64,000 nucleotides of DNA from Hericium rajendrae (Eukaryota > Basidiomycota > Agaricomycetes > Russulales > Hericiaceae). The notes below the pieces were generated by a model, which saw nothing but the letters and a program-made list of their open reading frames with translations, did not search any database and had not been told where the DNA came from. Below are positions 28,847 through 40,425 of the stretch, one piece after another. The position numbers and the translations under genes are program-made. Each line of letters starts with the position of its first letter. The stretch's first letter is position 1. Location of the stretch: NCBI GenBank assembly GCA_033439255.1, contig CM065889.1:744001-808000 (forward strand), given 5' to 3'.

Positions 28847-31800
28847 TTAAACTTGGCTCAGTGAAGGGTCCTGAGCGATCATCTGGCGGTAGAGACCCAC
28901 CCCAGAATCCTCAGACGGCGCTGGAGATGAGAGGAGCTTGGCTGAAGTTGTTGTGGCACGAGTTGCAGCGCTGTTCTGCGACGTGTTTCTCGAGCGCTTG
29001 GCGATACCTCCGGGCGCTGCTGGCGCACGGGTGCTGGTATCCCATGCTGGCCTAGTCACGGTTACTTTGACGGAATGGCCCTCATCAGAGTGTGGGGTGC
29101 GACGATTGGCCGGGGTATTGGTCATCGTACGACGGCTTGCGGGTCGCGGGCCATGAGCAGACTCTGCAGATACCAGCCGGGTGCCGAATTTGGCATTCGC
29201 TGAAGATTCGCGAGAATATCCTGATGGTGCGAGACCTCCTGGCCGCCGAGGGCCGTTTGAGCCAGACATTTGTCGTGGCTTGACAAGAGGCTTCTGCAGA
29301 GTGATTTTGTCGGCACCCCAGTAAGAGAAGCTCATTTTGCTCTTGCGATCGGAGTCGTCGGATTCTCCCGCGCCGTCGTCGTCTTCGTTGGGCATGGGGA
29401 CTATCCTGGGTTGTACCGATGAATGGATCTGCGCACGGGATCGCACAACGCTGAGGACGATGTCAATTCAAATTCGCACATGCTTCCAATTGGACTCACT
29501 CCTCCATGGAAACGACGCCTTCGCGTGGCTGAGCAACGTTGCCAATGGCCCAATTTTCGATCTACACAGATATTGATCAGCACAGTTCTAGGATCTGAGC
29601 GAAAATTATCACCTTGATGAACTTGTACAAATTCCGGGGCCTTGCTTGAGAATTCCTCCGCCCCGTTGTCGCATACTTCGACTTGCCTTGCAGCTCAGGT
29701 AGGGAGTTTGCTCTTGAAGAATTTGTGTTGGTCGCACTTCCCAGTGGCAATGAAGTGGTACCTGTCCTCTGGCAGCGTAATACGACATCGTTGAATATAA
29801 CGAGCCAGTAGTCTTTCTTGCCGCCTGACTGCAAGGCGTCGCTGATGCGCTTGAAAGACGTCTTCCCTTTGACACCCTTGGAGCCAGTCCCTGCTACTGG
29901 TGGCGATGATGTCCCCTTCGACTCACTTTGCTCTCGAGGAGTAAGCATCCGCTCCTCGACCAACACCCGCGAGGGCTTCGGCGCAGCTAGTTGTCGGACT
30001 TTGTCGAGACCTTCAATTCGCGCCAAAACATCCCGGGTCTTGTCTCTCTCCTCCTTCTGGATTTCTCGTCCTCGATGCTGCGGACGATGGTCTCGACCTC
30101 CGCGACCATCTGCAAAGTGCTTTCGTATTCGAATGTTGAAGGGTCAGTGTGGAAGAGAAGATTTTGGAAAAGTAATGGGTATTTCAGGAGGCGTTGAAAA
30201 GGTTTCGACAGAGAGATGGCAAGGCCAGTTTCGCCTTTCTCAGCAGCGTCCAGCTCGAGGCGTTGCACGAATGTGCAGACCTTCTGCCATTCGTCGGCAT
30301 CTTGCTTCTTGGGCCGCTTTGTAGCGCTCGCCGTAGATAAGATGCTTTCGACCTGCTCCAAGGCACGCTCGAGGTGCAGTACGTAAGCCTCGTAGCCATG
30401 CAGGATATATGACTTACAAAAAGGATTCGCGTCAGAAGGTAAAGGATGATCGCGAATGGAGATAACGTACATTAGCAACGAAAACGTCAGCCAGAGAACG
30501 AACGAGGGGATATTGCTCGTCGTATCGCTTTCTAAGACCGTCACTGAGCTTAAGGTGACCTTCTAAGATGCTGTTCTCGATAGCCTCCAGACAGATACGG
30601 AGATCCTCTGGCAACTGGTGCGGAGATACGCCACCATTGACAATGAAATCCGTGCTGGTCTGACTCTTCTTCGTTTTCCGCAAGACGCGGCTAGCAGTAG
30701 CCCCGCTTTGCGGGCATCTTTGTCGTTGTTTGAGGGCCCCATGTACGATTGTCGGCCTAATGACTGAGTCGACGAGGCGTTGGGGTTGAGCCGTGAAGGT
30801 GGGGGGAGTGATTGATGTGAACGAGAAGGAAAAGGGACAGAAGTGTTCTTGCCATTGGTCCGTGTCGTTGTGCCATAGGGCGAATGTGGGTGGCTGTGTT
30901 TCGCAGTAAGACTCGAACCAGGCGGACGCTGGCGCGGTGCTGAGTAGCCTCTACCCATCTGATCATTCTCTTCGTCTTCCGAATTGAACGAATCCGCGTC
31001 CATGTTGGGTGTATCCTTGTCGTCTTTCCTTGAGGCGGAGTCGAGTGCTACCGGAGTATCGGAGCGGAATCCTGTGGGAGTGAGGAAGCGAGAAGCAATG
31101 GGTAGATGTTCAAACGATTCTAAAGGTGTGTCGATGCGATAATCTTCATAATCCAGCAGTGTCGGAGATGCTATCGGGGAGGTGGCGTACGGATGAAGTA
31201 ATGGCACTAGGAAAGTATCCTTCATTTTCAGTAACTCTGCAACATATCTAACGAACGTTCAGTGTATCTTTGACATGATAGAACAATGGGGACTGACCTC
31301 TCTTCGCTAGCCACGATCTCCCATAGTACTTCTTGCCGGGTGCGTTCCCGGGACCCAAGATTTACAACGAGATCTTCTTCTGCACCTTCGCTCCACGAGG
31401 CGGGGGGTAAAACACTGCTCGCACCGGCAGATCGCTGCGAGAACGGGGTACCTGATCGGAGGGATTGATGGATAGAGGCAGCATCTCCGTAGCCTTTCGT
31501 CGGGTATGGCGATGTGGTCGTGCGCGTCGATGTAGCCTTGACCGTACTCGTGGTACTCTTTGTTGTGGAAACAACATCTGTTCGGGAGCCCGACGCTGCA
31601 GTAGACGTTGACCCCCGGGACTCTTTTTCCTGAGTTTGGAAGCGCGACACGGAGGTCTTTGCTGGGACGACAGCGTCCGATGGCAGCGCACGATTAGTGT
31701 TTATGCCGGAAGGTGTTGGCGGAGGGGAAACGAAGGCGACTTTCTTGTGCATATCTAGGTTGCCGTTCGTCGTGCTGATGCTGCCGTTATTCGTCTTGCG

Positions 31801-32175
31801 CGAGCTACGACCTGTTGAATCGTGCTCCGGTCGGGACGAAGAGGTGCGAGTGACCACGTTGGCATCGAATGAATCTTCCTCTGCTACGTCTGATAAAGGG
31901 CCGCGAGCAGGAAGACTTGCTATGGAAGCGTAGTCCTGGAATGAGGTAGGCGGCGTATCATCAACAGGCGGCAGAGGGCGTTGTGATAAGTCAGGAAGGG
32001 GCTTGTCGGATGCGAATGATGAAGGCGTTCCGCTCTGCCGTGGAGGCCATTCTGGGAGAGGAGGGAGCTGGGGGAGTTTTTCCCTCTGGATGGCGGGTGG
32101 GGTATCTGCATCTCTGGGATCTCTTGTCTTATCCTTTGTGAGACCTCTGTTGAAACGATTGAAAAGGGCCTTCAT
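28847..32175 (-). CDS. Rho guanine-nucleotide exchange factor (DH-PH)
   Basis: Activates Rho-type GTPases, typically in polarity and cell-wall control. The N-terminus (MKALFNRFNRGLTKDK) leads into about 300 residues of disordered Ser/Thr/Pro sequence. The DH domain begins at VLWEIVASEERYVAELLKMK, is split by a long polar insert (about 31150-30720), and resumes with DEQYPLVRSLADVFVANS, GYEAYVLHLERALEQVE, and the diagnostic LSKPFQRLLKYPLLFQNLL. A PH-like segment follows (DYWLVIFNDVVLRCQR). The tail is again disordered. CCCC at 30701-30704 seems one base short: restoring the run would link KDARKAG with ASRVLRKTKKSQT. Several short introns are present. Which Rho protein it serves cannot be told. 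Confidence 0.88.
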
Positions 32176-32365
32176 GGCGCGAGGAAAACAAGCCGCTCAG
32201 AACGAGGGCAGAGGGGATGGAGAAATAAGAAACGGGTGAGGAGGGAGGGAGAAGGAGAAAACGTGGGGACGGGTGTTGCATGCAGGTGCAGCGGCGACGA
32301 TCACAACAGCACACAACAGCCACCAGACGCGCGCTCGCGACACGCCTCGTTGCGCTCTTATACCC

Positions 32366-33505
32366 ATGGCTGTCCCTGCCCACTGTACCAAGCATTTCCC
32401 GTCTCTCGATTACCCGTTTCTCGATAAGACATTCACCCTTTCTCAGCTTAACGACGGCCGTTCAAACGGAACCGCTTTGTGGCTGGGTGCACAATGTCTG
32501 TCCTTGTACTTCGCCACAGCGCTCAAGAAGCCATCCCTCGCGCATAATATGGGCCGCCCGAAGGCCCTTGAGCTGGGCAGTGGGATAGGTCTCACCGCGT
32601 GTGTGATTTTCTCGTCATTTTCTTCACATCGTTATCCTCATTCCCCTTTTATCTTGGTCCGTGTTTCTAGCCTCGCACTGTCTTCTATGGGCTGGGACAT
32701 CCTCGCGACAGACACACAGCACGTCATATCAACCGTGCTGCGACAAAATATCTGTCGCAATCACTCCCACCCTCACGGTGGGGCCATCCAAACTCGTGAG
32801 CTCGATTGGACGGTCCTTCCAGAACGCTGGGACTGGACGCATCCTACCGCGGTTGCAGCTCTGCACGTAGACCCATCACTTCATTTGTCTGAGGAAGGGG
32901 GTGCCTTGCATAGCCCGCCATTTGATCTCATAGTCACTTCGGACACGCTTTATACCCCAGAGCTGGTAACCCCCTTGCTTCGGACCCTCCATTCCGTCAG
33001 CATGCAGTCGTTGAAACTGTCTTCACGGTCTCCGCCAGTATATCTATGCATCGAGCGGAGAGACCCTGCTGTCATTGATCGTGCCCTTCACGAGGCCAAA
33101 ACAGAATGGAATTTTGACCTGGAACGTATCGCCCACAGGAAGCTCGTGAAAGCAATGGAGAAAGGCGGATTGAAATGGGCTCGAGATGATTGGGACGGTA
33201 TCGAGATATGGAAACTACTTTTGAGAACCGCAGATACGGATGGACGCGCAGTTCCTTCACAGTTTCCCGAAGTCGCCGTGTATGCCGATAATGTGAGTAT
33301 AGATGTGATACGTGAATGAAATATTGGGTTTGCATCAGAAGTATTCCGAGTGGTCATGGCGTCGTGGAGGTAAAAGATACAGAACAGCAATAGTATGTAC
33401 TCAAACATTGGGTATCTTGCAGATGGCACCGTCGAAATCGCGGCTTTGGCAAGTGGTATCTCAACTAACTGCTCGCCTGGACACCGTTGGTCTTCGCAGA
33501 GCTGA
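32366..33505 (+). CDS. family-16 (METTL21/22-like) protein methyltransferase
   Basis: A seven-beta-strand SAM-dependent methyltransferase. The start MAVPAHCTKHFPSLDYPFLD precedes NGTALWLGAQCLSLY, then the SAM motif ALELGSGIGLTALALSSMGW (across an intron at about 32600-32672), DILATDTQHV, and the post-motif FDLIVTSDTLYTPELV. DGIEIWKLLL closes the core. A GTGAGT donor after VAVYADN suggests two further short exons (KYSEWSWRRG and an end at 33505); without them the frame stops at 33319. Family members methylate lysine on translation factors and other proteins; the substrate here is unknown. Its 3' end faces the EF-hand gene 50 bases away. Confidence 0.8.
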
Positions 33506-33554
33506 GAGGTGGGGCAATCAGAAGAGCATTCATTTTTACGATGCAGAACCCAAC

Positions 33555-34242
33555 TTACGAAGCGACTGTCTCATCGTCGATATCTTCTCTTCGGGTCGCA
33601 ACAAGACGAAGTTTCCGATCGAAACCATGGCTTGACTACAAGAGTGCATGCTCATGAGTAATCCGATCGCAGAATGGGCCGATGAACGCTGACCAGATCT
33701 CTCCATGTCTCTTCCTCATCGTTCTCCGTCTGAAGCTGGTATATTTGCAAAAATCCCTTGAATCTTCAACATGGAGATATTAGCGCGAGCTCTGCTGGAA
33801 AATAGGCCACCGAACTCACGTCAAACCGCCATCATCTGTCACATCCAAAAACTCCTGCAGCTCTTCCTTCGTCTCCGCGCTGAACGGCGCCCCATTCGTA
33901 TCGCGCGCCCACGCATCCAATCCTTTCTGATCAAGAAAGGCACCCTCAGGCGGGTGAAGCAGCGCGATTTTCCTGTCAATCGCGCTGATGGGCTCCGGTG
34001 GGGGGAGCAGTACTTTGCAAATATGTGCTTTAAACAGCGTTCTAGCTGCACGGAAAATGTGGCCCGGTAAGGATAACGTCAAACATAAACGTGGTCTATC
34101 GCGCGCACCTGTGCAGAAATGGCACCGTCATCGTCCAAGAGCTGGACATCCCGCTCCATGTTCCGCCTGCCTTGCCGAGAAGCTGGTTCAGGCGTTTCTG
34201 GACGCGGCGACTGAACGCGTTCCAAGTCTTGTGGGAAGGCAT
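33555..34242 (-). CDS. small EF-hand-like protein, function unknown
   Basis: The start at 34242 gives MPS, and then, past a GGG run (34233-34235) that seems one base short, PQDLERVQSPRPETPEP and RRNMERDVQLLDDDGAISAQ. After an intron, VLLPPPEPISAIDRKIALLH, FLDQKGLDAWARDTNGAPFS and EFLDVTDDGGLTFKGFLQIY read like degenerate EF-hands, followed by QLQTENDEEETWRDL. The last exon (SSHGFDRKLRLVATRRED) ends at 33555. Junction phase at the first intron is imperfect. I infer a conserved fungal protein of unknown role. It is divergent from PRP28, 250 bases away. Confidence 0.6.
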
Positions 34243-34492
34243 AACGAGATATGCTGAGCTAGATGGATTCAGTGCGGGTATCAGGTCGTAGGGAGGACGG
34301 TGCGCGTCCTCGGAGGTCTAAGAACAGGACCTGTTGAAATCAGTGGCCGGACTTGCAGAAAGAGTTTCGAGTTTCGGATTTCCGAAGCCACGGACGTGTC
34401 TCCCACGTGGTCACATCACGTGATTACGTAATCAATTATTGCAGCTTGATTGTGAGCTCGGGACCGCGTTGCTCGTTCTGCAGTCAACAGTC

Positions 34493-37282
34493 ATGTCGAA
34501 AGCAGCACCCTTGTCCATCGAGTCCCTGCTTCAGAAGCAGAAGGAGGAAAAGGAAGCGGCGGCAAAGGTATGCTCCATCCAGCTCTCTCGGTGCTATTTA
34601 CTGACTGTGCGACCGCCGTATAGCCGAAGTTCCTTTCGAAGGAGGAACGGGCAAAGATTGCCATCGCAAAGCGCAGCCAGGAGATCAAGGAAGAGAGGGA
34701 AAGGGCAGAACAAGCCCGCAAAGACCGAGAAGAGCTAGAGAGGGAGGCGGGCCAGCTGAGGCAGCAGGATCGAGGAGACAGGTACGGAGGTGGTGGTGCT
34801 CGATGTCAGTCGTTGATCTCATCTTTGCAGTCTTTCGGTTTCTTGACCTTAGTCGTGTTTGGCAGATGATGACCGGTACGACCGTGATCGTGAACGAGAC
34901 CAAGGGCGCAATGGACATGGACACGGACGACGGGATCACCGCGACCGCGACAGGCGAGGCGACGACAGACGAGGTGCACCACAGCCTCCACAGCCTGACA
35001 CCCGGATTCCCACTGGCCCCCGTGCGGACAGAGGGGGAAGGGCACCGCCGACCGGGCCCGCCTCGGCACCCACTACTGGACCGTCCACTCCTTCCTCCAT
35101 GGGGCCCCCGCCCATCCCACAGGACCAGGTCGACGCAGTCGACGCCGGGACCTGAGCCCGCACCCTACACACCCCCTATGACCGAAGACGACCTCAGCGC
35201 CATTCGCTCGCGATACCTCGGCGTCGACAAGAAGAAGCGGAAGATTCGGAAGATGAACGACCGCAAGTTCGTGTTCGATTGGGACGTGCAGGAGGACACG
35301 TTTGTTGCCGAAGCGCCCGCGGCCGTGGGCAGTCAACGACAGGGGGCTCAGATTATGTTTGGACGGGGACACATTGCGGGAATGGACGATGGCGGAGGTG
35401 TCGGCGTGAGAAAGGGCGTCCCTGTGGACAGTAACCTGACTGATGCCATGGAGAGGAGGAAGGCAGCGAAAGCTGGGTACGACGATCGCCACTGGACGGA
35501 GAAACCGCTGGAGGAGATGAAGGAACGCGACTGGCGAATCTTTCGTGAAGACTTCAGCATTGCCGCTCGCGGTTAGTTCATTTGCCTTTTCTCCTGTTGT
35601 GTTCACCGAACTGAGTCATCCTTTTCAGGTGGTAATATTCCCCATCCTTTGCGGTCATGGGAAGAATCGACCATTCCCAAGGAAATCCTGAAGGTTGTAG
35701 AGGAGGTCGGATACAAGGAGCCCTCGCCGATTCAGCGGCAGGCTATCCCAGTAGGGCTGCAGAACCGTGATATCATCGGAATTGCCGAGACCGGTGCGCA
35801 CATTTACGTCTATCATCTTTTCTGATGTGTTGACTGACTATCTGCAGGTTCGGGGAAAACGGCGGCCTTTGTTATCCCGATGTTAACCTTCATTTCGAAG
35901 CTACCACCCTTCACAGATGAGATTAGGCATCTGGGTCCCTACGCTTTGATCATGGCGCCCACGCGTGAACTCGCTCAGCAAATCGAATCAGAAGCCAGGA
36001 AATTTGCCACCCCACTTGGTTTCAAATGTGTTTCTATCGTAGGAGGGGTACGTTTTCTGCGCTATTAAATCCTTTTCTGTATTGACATGATCGTCCTATA
36101 GAGAGCTGTCGAAGAACAACAATTCAACCTTCGCGAGGGAGCTGAGATCATTATTGCGACGCCTGGTCGCTTGAAGGACGTCCTTGAGCGACATGTTCTC
36201 GTCCTGTCACAATGTCGCTACGTCGTCATGGACGAGGCCGATCGTATGGTCAACCTCGGCTTCGAAGTCGACCTGACGTTCATCCTGGACCAGCTTCCTC
36301 TGAGACCATGGCAGGCGAGGAGCGGGCGAGGCGATGGACGTGGACGGTGAGACAATGGTCAGGAAGGGACGCACCCGTGTGACCACCCTCTTCTCCGCCA
36401 CCATGCCTCCTGCCGTCGAAAGGTTGGCAAGGAAGTATCTCAAGCGCCCAGCGATCATCACCATCGGCGAGGCCGGCAGAGCCGTGGACACCGTCGACCA
36501 GAAGGTGGAGTTCGTCACTGGAGAAGAAAAGAAGAAGTGCGTTGTGTTTCGTCTTTATGTTGGTGAGATGCTAACGGGTTGCTATGGCATCAAGGCAGCG
36601 ACTTCTCGAGATTCTCAATACGGGCGGATATCCATCCCCGATTATCGTGTTTGTCAATCAGAAGAAGACGGCGGATATGGTGGCGAAAGACTTGTCGCGT
36701 GCTGGGGTATGTTTTTGCCACGCTCTTCGCTGTGGATAAGATCTAATGAATTTTTTCAGTGGAATGCTGCCACGTTGCATTCGGGAAAGAGCCAAGAGCA
36801 GCGAGAAGCCGCTCTCAAGTCACTTCGGGACGGAGAATCCGACGTCTTGGTTGCGACAGATCTTGCAGGACGTGGTATCGATGTCCAAGACGTGTCGCTA
36901 GTAATTAACTTTCAGATGGCGAATACCATCGAGGCCTACGTCCACAGAATTGGTAGAGTGCCCCATTTTTTCGTGGATTGCGAATTTTTCTGACAAGAAA
37001 ATCAGGTCGTACTGGGCGTGCGGGCAAGCAAGGCACTGCGATCACGTTCCTGACGAATGACGATGACGAGGTCATGTATGAGTTGAAGCAAGGTACGAAT
37101 TGTTCCTGGCGGCCTCCGTCCCGTCTTCTTGTGGAGCTTATACTGATTTCGGTTTTATCTTGGCAGAGATCTCCAAGAGTCCTGTGTCGAAGGTTTCTCC
37201 GGAGCTGGCGCGGCATGAGGCAGCGCAACACAAGGTTTCCAGAGAGATGAAGCGTAAGAGGGATCAAGACGAAGTTGACTAG
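34493..37282 (+). CDS. PRP28: DEAD-box pre-mRNA splicing helicase Prp28 (DDX23)
   Basis: Drives U1/U6 exchange at the 5' splice site during spliceosome activation. The start is [20 protein letters not shown]. The N-terminus is a charged RD/RE-rich region ([21 protein letters not shown]). Then come [20 protein letters not shown] and [16 protein letters not shown], which are specific to Prp28. Helicase motifs: Q motif [13 protein letters not shown], motif I AETGSGKTAA, Ia [11 protein letters not shown], Ib [15 protein letters not shown] (DEAD), III LFSATM, then [13 protein letters not shown] and [13 protein letters not shown]. The C-terminus ends [10 protein letters not shown]. Frame breaks near 35150, 36299 and 36327 lie in otherwise good sequence. 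Several introns are present. Confidence 0.95.
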
Positions 37283-37919
37283 GTTTTGTAAGGTGATTCG
37301 GAAACGCGCGTTTGGGGCTACTTTGATGCTTATGCTTCTCATCCTATTTAAGGTGTGGTCGGTGCGGCCATGGGATTAGCTCGTCTTCAGCTGGATTTGT
37401 ATTTATTAACGGTACTTCTAAAAAAAAACCTTTTTAAATGGCCCCTGGGCCTACAGTAACATCGATGGCTTACTAACTTCTATCGACGAAAGGAATTAGA
37501 CATTTGCAGTGGCGCTCCTACAGCAGACTATGGCCACCAGGTCTTGCAAATTGGTGAGAGTCCACGTTAGCGCAATATCACAGAACAACTCTGTGATTGC
37601 CAACGAAAAACGCCATTCCTGACGCCCACGCAGAAGACAGTCATTCTGCGCATATCGTATTCTAGTCATCCCCTGGCTGCTATAATTTCGACTTCGGAGA
37701 GAGTTAATCGTTCGTGGTGGCGGTCGCACTGGTCGGTCCGTTATAATTTCGGCTAGCATGTCTTCATCATGATTGTTCCATTTATAAAGATAAGACAATT
37801 ACATTGACGTTTGTTCGCTGATTCCCTTTCAAATGATTGACATACGACCCCGAGCAAATATTCCATCTGCTGAACGAAGGACCAGTTGTTCTGCGGTGCA
37901 GACCTTGCGCAGATGACAG

Positions 37920-38456
37920 TCATTTAACGCGGCCCGTCAATTTGGCGATCCCGCGATGCCTGATCGACTGCATTGCAAATACAGATTTTCTCCAGATTAC
38001 AACGAAGCTGCTGAATCTGACAAACCATATGAGCGACTTTGCCAGGTCAACTCGTTCGGTGGTGGTATGAGACGGTGACGCCCTAATGCGCGGATAACCA
38101 GCCTCCCTTGGATGCTTGTGCGGCTGGACGCGGATCCGGAGTAGCGGAAGCGTGGATTCTAGCTCATCGTGGAAATCAGGAAGATATTTAAACGAGCCTG
38201 AAGCCAGCCGGTAGCGAGAAAGAGGAAGTATGCTGCTCAACCCGCGCTTGACCGTACTCGGGAGTGAATGTTCAACGTTCAGAGGCGGTGGTGGTTGAGC
38301 CTGATTAGCATGGTCGCATGATGCGCATTTGCGCCAACCTGCGCGAACGCGGGTGGACATGGAGCACTTGTTACAGCATGCTCCGAGTCCAGGAGAAGCA
38401 CCACAAACGAGGATGTCGCCAGATTCATTCGGTAATATCATGTTACTGTTCCACAA
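37920..38456 (-). CDS. hypothetical Cys-containing ORF
   Basis: An open frame of up to 178 residues with CCNKC and, 13 residues on, CASC, spaced like a zinc ribbon (ACCNKCSMSTRVRAGWRKC). The remainder is unremarkable and I do not recognise a family. The first in-frame ATG is a few codons inside. It could be chance. Confidence 0.25.
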   Translation of the reverse strand: MWNSNMILPNESGDILVCGASPGLGACCNKCSMSTRVRAGWRKCASCDHANQAQPPPPLNVEHSLPSTVKRGLSSILPLSRYRLASGSFKYLPDFHDELESTLPLLRIRVQPHKHPREAGYPRIRASPSHTTTERVDLAKSLIWFVRFSSFVVIWRKSVFAMQSIRHRGIAKLTGRVK

Positions 38457-40397
38457 CTATAGCTACCAGATGACCTTCATCCACCTCGCAGCTCGCAGGC
38501 TCCGAGTCCTTGCCCGACCCACTTTCTCTGAAGACGATCTTACCCATAACGCACGTTGTTTCTTCAAAGTGATTTTTTCCATCAGCACCTGATCGATCGC
38601 TGTAGGTTAATTTTGGGATGTTGCTAATATCTCGGACGCCATCGGTCGAAACTATTTCCAGCTACACTGCGCAGCGATTATTTTCGCTGCAATGACGACG
38701 CGTCCGCGCGCCCGCGCGACCAATCCCGCTTGTTCATTCTGAGCGAAGTGTTTTGAGGGCCGCCCTCCTGCTGCGCACGAAAAGCTGGACATCCCTCAGG
38801 CCAGGTCCGCGCCATCCCAACTCAATCTTCTCCAAAGTGATCGTCTCCACCACAGCGCCAGCGCCAGCCCCCGGCCGGATCACTTGCGCCGCCACCGCGA
38901 ACGCACGTCCACATTACAGCAAGTACGGCATCACCTTGAGGCGGGGTGCGCATATCCGTCTTCTGATGTGCGTTCTTCGAGGCCGGCATGCTTCTTCGTC
39001 ATATGAGTCGTTGTGGATCCGGCGGGGGTGGCTGCCTGGTCCGTCGTGGTTCGTGCTTCTGACGAAAGGCGCGATCGGGCGGTTTATTGATAATATTGCG
39101 CTGCTGCTGTTCCTAGCTCGGGACGACGGCAGAGCTGGACGCGAAGGCCGGGAATGTCCAAGGGTATGCAAGCATGTAGATGTGCACGCGTCGATGGCCG
39201 CCTTGTTTTGGGATTAAGGACGCGTGCAGCAATCCAGCCTGCGCGAGCGTTACTTTCTACATCTCAGTGTATCATGTGCAGTTAGTCCTGTTCCTGTAAC
39301 TGTGCATGCCGGTACGACATCATACAGTTCCTGTCGGACACGCGCCGGACCTGGCCCTGCTGTCAGCATCCGGCCTCCGTGCTGATCTCACGCCGCCAAC
39401 CCCGCACAGACGCCTGCTGCAATGATTGCACACCGCGCGGAGGCGCAGGGCCGCCCTGAGGTGATGATGCGTGCGGGGCTGAGCGGAAAACATAAGGAAC
39501 GCGACGGGCGCCCACGGAGCTTGCATGGATTGCAAAGAGTCCGCTGCTGACTTATGATAGACTAGCATGACGGCAGTGGGTGCGTCAAACTCCTTGGGGC
39601 TACGCGATTCTATTGGCAGGACTGGTCAGCGAGCGATGTCGGACGGACAACTATCTCGAACCTTTGAAAATCGGCCGGAGCATCGTCAGGTGCGGATGGA
39701 GTAACGTTGCATTCGCTAAACTTGGATTGTGTAGGATGAGCAAGTCGGAAGTAGGCACGGTTGTGGACACAGTCCAATGCCAATACAATGCGGAGGTCCA
39801 CGCGCTACATGGGGCCAACATGTCTGCGATGATTATACGTGGATATCAGCACGTAGCGTACATGCTCTGGTTGTTACGCCTGTATGCGTATGGATCGTGA
39901 CGCACAGCCTGTTCGCAACAAATGATGAAAAAAGTCAGCAATGGCAATATGATTGAAGTCGCGCACGGAACGGACGGGGACGTGTCCGGAATGGGGCCCG
40001 ATATGTCGCAACCACAACAGAGCAAGCCATATCGGTGGAGTATATATACGCCACTGCAACTAAACCACAAAACGCGCACCAGACGCGCCATCCAAAAAAA
40101 GAACACAAGCCCGCGCCCCGGACGCGCGACAGACACAGGCGCGCTACATAGGCAGCAGAAGCACGAGATCCCCGGCGTCGCGTCGCAACCACGCCCACCG
40201 AGATCGACAGCGTCGTCCGTGGAGACGGGGTCATGGGACACAGCGCCGTGCTTCTCACTCCAGTCATATATCACCCTTAGCGCCAGCACGTTTCGTAAGT
40301 TAGATACATAGCTGTGAATGCAGCAGAGGGCTGGGCGCTGCAATCGCCGCGGGCGCCGAGACGGGCGCGAAGCTGGGTTGCAGGGAGGGCTGCAGCC

Positions 40398-40425
40398 CGA
40401 GTCCGAGTCCGAGTCCGAGTCCGAG
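40398..40425. repeat. hexamer tandem repeat (CCGAGT)n
   Basis: Four full copies of CCGAGT followed by a partial copy. A simple microsatellite in non-coding DNA. Confidence 0.85.
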
